64,000 nt of DNA from Clarkia xantiana subsp. parviflora. Lineage: Eukaryota; Streptophyta; Magnoliopsida; Myrtales; Onagraceae. The notes under the pieces are model-generated. The model saw nothing but the letters and a program-made list of their open reading frames with translations, was not told the DNA's origin and searched no databases. The translations under genes were made by a program, and so were the position numbers. This document shows, in pieces, positions 55,301-64,000 of this stretch. Each line of letters starts with the position of its first letter. Position 1 is the stretch's first letter. Where the stretch lies: the NCBI GenBank assembly GCA_036873135.1, contig JAPTYO010000007.1, positions 24,534,763 through 24,598,762 on the forward strand, in the 5' to 3' direction.

Positions 55301-57822
55301 CTAGAAGAGTTGGGGAACCATTTTCCTGTGACGGATCCAGCACGTTCCGGGAAAATGTATGCTAGAATTATAGAGCTGCATCTGGTGGCTCTAGGGAAGT
55401 GCATATCTCTACAAGAGAAGAGATATACATTAATATCTCATGAAAAAGAATCAAGTACGAAAATGCTACATGGACATTTGGGATCAAGTGAAGCATCCTA
55501 CTCTCATTCATCGTCTTGTTTGGAAGAATTAACATCAAGGTTGAGAACGTCATTTGTAGTGTTCATTACAAAATCAGCGGAGTCGCATCTCCTTTCTGCA
55601 GTACAGGTCATTGAGAGAGCACTGCTTGGTTTTTATGGTGGCTGCGCTGCTATTTATGATATACGTACAGGAAGTTCAGATGGAGGAACTGTTTCCTCAA
55701 TTGTTGCAGCAGGCATTGATTGCTTGGATCTGCTTTTGGAAAATGCATCAGGTAAGAAAGCTGCCAATCTCTATCTGGGACAAAAAATAAAACATTTCTT
55801 TATTTTTGTATTTTTGTTGTGTTGAAAGTTAAATATTATAGTTTCAGTGCACTCATATACGTGTTAGAGATCACCACTATGATTGGACCTTCACTTGAGA
55901 GTTTTGGGATAAATTGGATAATTGACATCGTTGATAATATATTATGTGTTTCTTCGCTTCTGTCCCGGTACATATTCTCGTGGGTTTAGTATGATTTCTG
56001 ATTTCTATCATATATGCTCATTTTGTAGGACATGAACGTCTGAGTGTAGTGAAAAAACACATGCAGAACTTAGTAGCCGGTTTATTCAATATAATACTCC
56101 ACGTACAGAGTCCTTCTGTTTTCTCTGAGGAGAAGGAAAGTGTTAGTGATATAGATCCAGGATCTGTCATTCTCATGTGCATTGAAGTTCTGACAAGAAT
56201 TTCCGGGAAACATACTCAATTTGGGATGGATACTTCACATGTGGCTCAGTCTTTACAGTTACCGGCAACACTTTTCCAATATTTCAATCAACTTCAGCAT
56301 GCTAATCCCAGTTCTCTACGCCCTATGAAGGATGGTTTACATGCCAATGTAGAGGCGAAACTTGATTGGCAGTTCTCAATCGAGTTATATTTTGCATGCT
56401 GTCGGTTACTACACTCTGTTCTTAAACATCATAAAGGGTATGTTTGTTTATATTCCTTAATCTTCTTTAGTTTGACCTTTAACATTAAAAAAAGAAAGAT
56501 ATACTGTCTTGAAATCTCATCTTATGGATACATTATTTTCAAAGGAAAAAGCAGTCTATCAGTATGATTGTTAAAGGAAGTCTCTTCTCTCCTGCCTCTT
56601 TCTATTAAAACATCGATTCATTGTGATTTTGTAGCGAGTGTCAGAAGTGCATTGCTCTTCTCCAAGAGTCTGCATCTATGTTATTGTCTAATCTGGAGGC
56701 AGTTGAGAGTCGTTCAGTTTCCAGAAAAGGCTATTTCTCGTGGGACATTGAAGAGGGCGTTAGATGTGCTTGTGCTCTCCGCAGAATCTATGAAGAGGTT
56801 TGTCTTTCCTATCTATTCTATTAACTACTTCAGTTGAAATGAGAAACGGTACTGCTCTAATAATACTATTTTGTGTGTCTTCATACTTAGTTTTTCATGT
56901 AACTGATTGAGCACGCTCTTTACCACATGCAGATGAGACAGCAGAAAGATGTTTTTGGTCCTCATTGTTTCAAGTTCTTATCCAGTTACATATGGATTTA
57001 TTCAGGCTATGGTCCCCTAAAGAGAGGCATCAAAAGGTGGTAATCCGTAATCCAGTCATTCTAATAGAGCACATAGTATTGTAATATGAGAGGAAGTAAT
57101 TTCTTCATGTGTACATTTTTCACCCATTAATTTTTTTTAATGTTATGTTTAAATGAGACATAGAAATGGTAGTGGTAATAAATCTTTGAGACTCTTTTGC
57201 TGGTTGCAGAGAGATAAATGAAGCTCTAAGGCCTGGAATATATGCCTTGGTTGATGCTTGCTCAGCAGATGATCTTCAATATCTTCATACAGTGTTCGGA
57301 GGTAAATTTTTGTTTATATCTACATTTATCATTTTGTGAATGAAAAATTAGAGGTTCAAGAATAATAATGTGCACTGAGTAGTATTTTGAAATTAATTAC
57401 TGACACATGAAGCTATAATGATGGAAAACATATTTTCTGAAATGACTGGTTGTTGAGAACTTTTTTTTATCTAGTAGTGTTGTTAATGATTACTATCTAT
57501 CTTTTTGTTAGTGAGTGGTTACTTTTGGAGTAGTGTGGTTCAGCTGCTTAGTGTTCTTTCTCTAAGTGGTCAATATTGTTAATCTACAAGTTAGTAAATT
57601 GAGAATCAAGAGAATTTGTCATACAATTCAAATGCTATTTATCTTGAAAAAAAAGTAAACGGCCTTAATATAGAAGATGTGGTTTGAGATTTTCGCATCA
57701 TCATCTGCATTTGTTTCTCTTTTTTTTTTTTTTTTTTTTTTGCAGAGGGTCCTTGCCGGAGCGCACTTTCAGCTTTGCAGCACGATTACAAGCTGAACTT
57801 CCAGTATGAGGGAAAAGTTTGA
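49363..57822 (+). CDS. URB2: URB2/Npa2-family nucleolar protein (ribosome biogenesis)
   Basis: Homologue of yeast Urb2/Npa2, a nucleolar scaffold in early 60S pre-ribosomes needed for 27S pre-rRNA processing. Ten exons: 49363-49601, 49870-51517, 51654-53084, 53701-54074, 54184-55751, 56029-56437, 56635-56797, 56933-57036, 57210-57301 and 57746-57822; 6105 nt, 2034 aa, all phases consistent. The N-terminus is Lys-rich (KKKRKSQHREEEKVVK), a likely nucleolar signal. The bulk is a helical repeat-like fold without catalytic motifs. The C-terminal Urb2/Npa2 domain is well preserved: KGYFSWDIEEGVRCACALRR, QKDVFGPHCFKFLSSYIWIY, DACSADDLQYLHTVFG and LQHDYKLNFQYEGKV at the end. Exon 4 uses AATTAG|TTTCTTGCC; a second AG 11 nt later would break the frame. 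A 21-T run precedes the last exon. Confidence 0.93.
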
Positions 57823-58154
57823 TCCTAGTCTGCCTATCTTCTGTGGTGGCCGACCCGGTGAATGAAAATCAAAACTTTTGGTCCAACAAGCTTTTGGGTA
57901 ATTGTATCTTCTGATGACTCTGGAATATATGTGAACACCACCCCTCTACTATCTTCTATGCAATTTTCAAGAGTGATGTAGACATAGATAGATAGTTAGT
58001 TGTAGGACAAATGTGTGAGGTATCCTTGTTTATTCATGGGGCCAATTGTAAAAACAAAAGAGATTATTAGTGGCTATGGAAAACACTGGTTAATGGATAG
58101 TGACCTGCCATTATTAGCCACCTAATATTTTTTGGCTGTATATATATATATTTC

Positions 58155-58512
58155 GGGATAAGAACCTAAAAACAGTTAGGTCATGTTGCTAATTGCTGTT
58201 CCAAATTTAAAATATTGATATTCAGTGTCCCAACTATTAGATTGTTTGATTTTTACTTTTTTTTTTCTCTTGAAATTGACGGAACACAAAATATTTTTGA
58301 AACGTCAAATAAGTTTAAATCATGATCAACAAGTTTGATACTTTGAAAAAGTGAAAAAGAACATATTTTTATTGCTTAAAATGCTAAAATTAATAAAAAA
58401 TATTGGAAATCAACCAAATTGATATTTGGGACATCAAATATCAACATTTTAAATCTAGAACATTGATTATCAACATGGCACATAGTATGGACTGTTTTTA
58501 AGTTCTTAACCC
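58155..58512. mobile_element. Mutator-like MITE upstream of the small membrane protein gene
   Basis: Ends GGGATAAGAACCTAAAAACA and (other strand) GGGTTAAGAACTTAAAAACA form inverted repeats for about 95 bp (shared blocks TTTAAAAT, TTGATATT, GTCCCAA). AT-rich flanks make the target duplication uncertain (ATATATTTC versus ATATATATA). Its right end is 123 bp before the ATG at 58636. Confidence 0.72.
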
Positions 58513-58635
58513 ATATATATATACCAAAAAAAACCCATATATATATATATGTCATTCTTCCAAAGAAAGCCTCTTGAGTCTTGATCATACTACATCCAAC
58601 TTAGTGTAAAGTAGAAAATATCAAGCAAGCAGCAA

Positions 58636-58923
58636 ATGGGTCAGTACTACTACTGCTATAACAGATGCAGGGCGGCGCCACCACGAGGCCCCATGCCGTA
58701 TCCGGTACTAATGTTCTTGGGTCTAACCTTGATCCTGATCTGTGTATCAAAGCTGTTATCATTTGATTCCCTTGTGGAGGCTCCAGAGATGAACATAAAC
58801 TGGGGGCTATTGGCTATTCCCATTGCTTTACTTGCAGCAGTCCACTTGGTTTCGTCCATGGAGAAGAAGCGTCCTCCACCATGCTACCGCTGCTGGAACG
58901 TCCACCGCTGCTACTGTCGGTAG
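58636..58923 (+). CDS. Small two-helix membrane protein with Cys-rich ends (95 aa)
   Basis: Single-exon frame from ATG in CAAATGGGTCAG to TAG. The N-terminus is Tyr/Cys-rich (MGQYYYCYNRCR) and Pro-rich. Two hydrophobic helices are predicted, about residues 22-43 (VLMFLGLTLILICVSKLL) and 54-75 (WGLLAIPIALLAAVHLVSS). The tail is basic and Cys-rich (CYRCWNVHRCYCR). A TATA-like stretch lies at 58540-58550 and a leader precedes the ATG. Hydrophobic pattern, balanced codon use and clear start support a real gene; I recognise the general type (small plant membrane proteins of unknown role) but no named family. It could be stress- or wall-related, but nothing in the sequence shows this. Confidence 0.65.
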   Translation: MGQYYYCYNRCRAAPPRGPMPYPVLMFLGLTLILICVSKLLSFDSLVEAPEMNINWGLLAIPIALLAAVHLVSSMEKKRPPPCYRCWNVHRCYCR

Positions 58924-60368
58924 GTGAATCTATTCTTCTCCATCTAATATAATAATACTCAAGCTTTGATGGTGGTTACGAGAACGGTGTATTACACCCA
59001 TCGATAGTTGCGTGTTTATTATCTGCTGCCTCGTGTTATATCCGTGTCTATTACTATTTTCGCTTCTGAGTAATTTGGTGGGTTGCGTCGGAGTCCGGTA
59101 GAACCTTAATTATCATGATCGGCATCGAGATGATGTTGGATCAAATAGAGATGGATCCTCTACCCATTGTTGAAGGAGGGGGACCAGTCAGTCTATCATC
59201 AATGAGCCATCTCAAATTAGTTAGATATGTTGTGTCGTATGTAATATATATATATATACAATATGGAAATGGCATGTCTTGATTCTGCTGTTTTTTTTAC
59301 TGCGGCCAGATTCAGTTCTTCTTTTGCTTGTTTTCTGGGAAGCTTACAGAAGAACTTCTCAAATTGCAGGAAAAGTGTATAATCACATTTGTATAAATTA
59401 AACTGGTCCATCAAATGATTTCAAGTAGTTTTACATTATTGACTCTTTAAGATATGAGTTAGTTACAGATGTCTTTAATGACTCGTGTCATGCTCAAGCC
59501 TACTCATTGACAAATCTACGTGTTAATATATATATTAACATGAATAAAAACTGTATTTAATTTTCTACTTAATTATCATTTTCTTTTTCTCTCATTATGA
59601 ATTACGTTGTGTCGTTTTTCTGCAACACCTTAACTTATCAATGTATGATGACTAATTATAGATATTATCATATTATAAAATTTAAGATAACTTATATATT
59701 TTGAAATTTAAATGATTGATACGTGTTAATATATAACACGCGTTAATAACTAGTATATGAGCAAAAACCTAACATTTGAGTCGTGAAAATAATACGGAAC
59801 CATCTACAGACGGGAGATTGCTGGATGCGAGTTTTTTTTTTGTCAATCTTTAAAATAGTTTATGTGTTCACAAGTACCGTAAGAGGTAAAATGAAATATT
59901 TTTTCATTGATAGGATTCGGACAGAAATTTAAAGATAAGAGTACTAGTTAAAGAATGACATGCTACCTATACATGTGTTTGATGCGAGGAGTTTGGTTTT
60001 TCATCAATGGATTAAGAATGATTAAAGGTGAAGAAAAAAAGGAGGGGTGAAAGAAAGGAAATAGGTGGATGGTTGAAAGTGACGTCCTACCTTCCACTTC
60101 CCGCGAGGATATTCCATTTTCGATTTTGACACGTCTTCATGTATTTATCAATCTTACCCGCATGCCCAATTTTGCTATAATTGGAGCATTTTCATGTCCA
60201 ATTTCAAAACTCCTTTTTAGGCTTGGATCTCAGTATTAGTTGGCACATTAACTAAACTGTTAAACAATATGGAAATAACTTGTATTGCAGTTGCAACTGT
60301 TCGTTCGGTACGACATTAATTTTGCTAACAGTTCCCAAAAAGTTATTCAACTGTCTTTTATATATATG
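58924..60368. other. AT-rich intergenic DNA, no gene seen
   Basis: Contains the small gene's 3' flank and scattered short palindromes such as GTTAATATATATATTAAC near 59522. No protein-like frame longer than about 65 codons is convincing. Confidence 0.7.
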
Positions 60369-60398
60369 CTAGGGGAGGACGCATGCGTTGCACGCGCA
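60369..60398 (-). mobile_element. Helitron-like 3' terminus (copy A)
   Basis: On the minus strand GCGCGTGC-AAC-GCATGCGT forms a short hairpin followed about 10 nt later by CTAG. A GC-rich hairpin and terminal CTRR are the marks of a Helitron 3' end. The following base is C rather than the expected T, so this copy may be slightly altered. The body would extend to the right; its 5' end was not found. Confidence 0.5.
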
Positions 60399-61083
60399 TC
60401 AGTAGTTTATGTTTTATAATGAGTAGTTCCGAAAGATATAATAGACGACATTTAAAATGGACATTGTTGGAATGTGATAAAAGTATAATTAAACACATGT
60501 TAGATCCAACAACGACAAAGTGAAATTATACCAAAATAAAAATTGCTTATCTATCAAACATTTAAACATGTTTTCAAAGATAAACGACAAACAAAGGAAA
60601 ATGTTTGAGATAATATTGTCTTATAAACCATAAATGTTAAACATGGTCTTCTTTCTATCGAACTTTTCCGAACCATCTTAATAGCACTAATAATCTGAAA
60701 GATGCTTAAATTGAACATAATGAGCATAAAAATAAAGAATAATATAATACGAAAAACAATTTTTGCTTCCTTTTCTAAACTCTCTAAAGATGAAAACGTC
60801 TATTTGCTGGGTCTGGCGCATATGAACTGGGCATCAATACTGATCAAGCAAATTGAAATTAGATGGGCTGTCCCAGTAAGTAACATCTCAATGCACTTTT
60901 TCAATCTCTCTCATTCTTAAGATAACATAAGTACGAATATTTTGGAAGCATGTAAGAGAAATGATTAGAATAAAAATGATATTCCCATGTAACCTATGGA
61001 AGTTACCCTATGAAGAATAAACCAAGCAACCATGTGGAGGTAAACCAACATTCTCATTTAGTCCATTTATATATATATATATA

Positions 61084-61113
61084 CTAGGGTTTCAGCGCAT
61101 GCGTTGCACGCGC
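61084..61113 (-). mobile_element. Helitron-like 3' terminus (copy B)
   Basis: Minus strand GCGCGTGC-AAC-GCATGCGC hairpin, TGAAACC spacer, then CTAG followed by T inside a TA tract, which fits Helitron insertion between A and T. It shares the hairpin with copy A 0.7 kb away. The sequence to its right is probably Helitron body; no helicase is seen, so it is non-autonomous if real. Confidence 0.58.
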
Positions 61114-61119
61114 GGCAAG

Positions 61120-64000
61120 CATTTATATTAAATAAACTTGAAAGATATAAACTTACTACGAAAGTAACACGACAATACTCTCACTGTGAAAAATAAGTTA
61201 TACAACTTTCTAAATATATTAGATACAACATAATAATGCTAGAAAAGCTAAACACATAATTTATTATACTGGACACTCTTCCAAGTGTCATAAATGTTGA
61301 AGATAAAGAATTCATCAACAGAGGAGACTTGGCATTCCTATGATGGAACTATTGGATGACGAAGAAATCTTGTGTTTTCTATTAGGCTCAATGGCGGTAG
61401 AATTAGATTACTCGAAGATCCATGGACCACTTCTCGGAACAACCATACCTGCAATTAGATTGACAAAAACTCAGATATTCTTTTGTTGTAAGAACAAGTC
61501 AGATATTCTTTTGTTGTACGATTTGTTGTAAGAACATTACTCTTAAGTATATATTCATACTCAGAACATTACCTTGTTTGTAGAGACATTGTATAGTTGA
61601 TTCGAAGATAGCAAATTTCTCTGTTCTAGATATATTTAGAGACCCCACTGATTCTTTTGTGCTCAACATAATAACTAATATGTTGCCATGAATATGCAAA
61701 ATCTGGCGTGAGAACTCAAGATGTGTGAAGAAACAAAAGTTAGTTTAGACATAAATAAATAAATAAATTAAAAATATTGCAAATCTCCCTATTATAACTA
61801 AATATCCTCATTCTGATAAAAGAATACTCGAAAGATAAGTTGAAACAGAAACTCATGCCGTATGGGAAGCCCATACTTCATACTTCCTTAAGAACACAAG
61901 TTACCTGTTATTGAAGACAATTTTACATAATCTGCTGTTTTTCCAAGGATGATTGCTATGACCATGGCTCCGCCTCCTACTTAAGTAAAGTGCTTTAAAT
62001 AGTACTGCAAATACAATAAAGTATTATGTAATTAATACTGAGTTAACGAGAACAATCAACTTTAGAGAACTTACCTCTGTTAAACTTAGTCTCAAATCCA
62101 TAATGATACCTGATTTTGCAGGTTTTTCCATACAAGGCACACTTGAAAAGACATACTATAATACTACAACAAAATCATTCTGCAAATTACCATGTGTTTG
62201 AATACTTGTTGCAGCCGAGAGTATGGATGATTTTCATGAGTTTACGTAGTAGTTTGTCAAGCTATAGTCAAAGCGTTTATCGAATTTATTCAAAATCTTA
62301 CTGATGCGTATGTCGTTCATCTCAACAAAATACAGAAGCTTTAGAAGATCTTGCCCCACTGCTCTGTAAACTTTTGAGATCGCATATCTGAGATATATCT
62401 GGCTCCATTTGAAGTGCTTATTGCCTCTCCCCAAGTTTAGCAATCATACTAGCAAGTACACCTTGTTCTAGCAAGAAGAGGACAATCTTTTCAATCTGCC
62501 AATAAACGAAACATGCAGTCATATTGCAGCTCCCGTAAAATTAGACAGCATTATCAATAGATTGTTTTTTCAAGTCCAGTGGGGGAAAGTCTGTTATACA
62601 CATTGCTCACGTGGTAGAACAGTACTACTAATATTGTTCCAAATAATCCACATCTTTGGACTTTACCTCCATCTCCTACCAATGAAAAAAGACAAGTCCA
62701 TCCCTTAAGTTTAATCAGCAACAAAACCAAATTGGTATATTTCTCTTTTGTTGTGATAAAGATACATCACAAATGAAATATTGATTCCATGCTGCCCAAA
62801 TTATAACTAATACGAAATTAGTAGCCATGCCAATATCTCTGACTAACTGCAAATTTTTAGATTAAGAAAAAACTAATATATTTCTTCATAGATTATTTAA
62901 GTCGAGTGAAGAAGTTTGGTTATAAAAGACCGCCATTCGTAAGCAAGATTGGGTTGAAATATCTCTTGATATTGCTACAATGAGTATTTTATTGAAGATT
63001 GTTATTACTCTAGCAAAGAAAAATTCTCATTATTAAAGGACAAGATCCATGACCTCCGTCTGAACCTTCTTCTATATAAATAAGCCCACAGTCGAGACGA
63101 CTAACTACTATCGCGCCTCTTTCTGGTAGGAGACATAAAACCATCCATTCTGGTTCAAAACATCAATATTCACCTGACGATACCTATAAAAAATTATTCA
63201 CCTGATGATCCAGCATTCTAGAGAAGTCCTTTAGAAAGAACATGACAGCGTTCCAACTAAGATTCTTCGATTTGTTGAGCATATTGTTTAACTTTCTTTT
63301 TCATGACTTTATAGTTGATGTAGTATCTACAGTAGCTCAAACAATAAACCAATAAGGTTAAATCAAGAGAGCGTAGATGTCTAAAATAATATTGTTTTGT
63401 AATTCATTCAGTATGCAACGAATTACATAACTGGAATTAGATAGTAGTCTTTTTTTCTCCAAAATGCAAAAGCATTTACGATAAGTTGATTTACAAACTC
63501 AACAAAAGATTCAGACTAAACATCTGAAACTGGAGAAACCACTTGACCAAACTTAGAAAGCTGGTTATAGCGTGAGTATGACTGTGAATCGATTTCCGAT
63601 TTGACGTTGGCCCAAATTAAGAGATTGAGTAATAGAAACCGATTTATAGGCAAAGAGTATTTGGACACACCCTTGCCATTCTTTAACTTGCACGTGCTTC
63701 AACTTTTTCCCAAAAGGCTACCATTATAGTCTGCACTGGAGAGCAAAAAACATTATACCGGTTAACATAAAATAAGCCATAATGTGAAGACAAACTTATA
63801 AATTGAGATATTAATATGTGAACTGCACTATAAAATGAATCAGTGAACTACCCTACGTTTAAAGGCACTCAAGAAAATTACACCTGACAGAAACGATAAT
63901 CGATATTCACTTTATTAAATAAGTTAAGCGTTGCACCTCCAAAGCACAAGGCTGAAACCCATTCAAAGGATGTATAATGCTATATATATATATTTTGCTC
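61120..64000. other. AT-rich DNA to window end, no gene seen
   Basis: Short frames only (none above 70 codons) and several AG/GT-flanked stretches. Part of it is probably the body of Helitron-like copy B. I could not define exons or a 5' TC terminus. Confidence 0.6.

Noticed and set aside
61400..61975. Fragments resembling EamA/WAT1-type transporter exons on the minus strand
   Set aside because: Only two short stretches in mixed frames suggested this, and the middle exons could not be found; likely chance in AT-rich DNA.

Overview
The window is plant nuclear DNA, most likely from a eudicot. It holds spliced genes with GT-AG introns for plastid and nuclear-nucleolar proteins, plant Ty3/gypsy lineages (Tat and chromovirus), and plant-type hAT, Mutator-like, Harbinger and Helitron remnants. 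No operon, CRISPR array or prokaryotic signal is present. All exon joins below were read by eye from reading frame, splice dinucleotides and family resemblance; each complete gene model gives a CDS length divisible by three.

Layout. 1-4.1 kb: minus-strand SCY2 (plastid SecY2 translocon channel), whose 3' end lies left of the window. 4.2-8.3 kb: repeat-rich spacer with a Mutator-like MITE, an hAT element with a perfect 8-bp target duplication, a C-rich CACGCG tract and a sequence resembling a LINE tail. 8.4-11.9 kb: an eight-exon 5'-methylthioadenosine nucleosidase (MTN) homologue lacking two of three catalytic acidic residues. 12.7-13.1 kb: a Harbinger-type MITE. 13.09-24.23 kb: an intact Tat-lineage LTR retrotransposon (plus strand) with LTRs that look identical. 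25.15-33.18 kb: a second Tat element of the same family in opposite orientation, in which an in-frame deletion removed reverse transcriptase, RNase H and integrase. 33.41-38.91 kb: an older, decayed chromovirus with an hAT MITE nested in its RT. 38.9-41.8 kb: AT-rich spacer. 41.8-45.3 kb: a cytosolic alkaline/neutral invertase gene. 45.8-48.3 kb: an hAT element followed by a coding-poor LTR element. 49.4-57.8 kb: a ten-exon URB2/Npa2 gene (60S ribosome biogenesis). 58.6-58.9 kb: a small two-helix membrane protein with a MITE in its proximal upstream region. 59-64 kb: AT-rich DNA with two Helitron-like 3' termini.

The most unusual biology is the Tat pair. Both copies carry, antisense to gag-pol, a four-exon accessory gene with its own TATA/telo-box promoter. 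The exon phases are identical in both copies and the reading frames are open (about 866 and 833 codons). Sense and antisense genes converge on a 49-50-bp palindrome-bearing tandem array (9 units in one copy, 16 in the other). The deleted copy kept gag, protease, the accessory gene, the array and the LTRs but lost the replication enzymes, so it looks like a parasite of the full copy. The second notable case is the MTN homologue, which may be a pseudoenzyme. The five host genes are unrelated housekeeping functions and form no pathway together.
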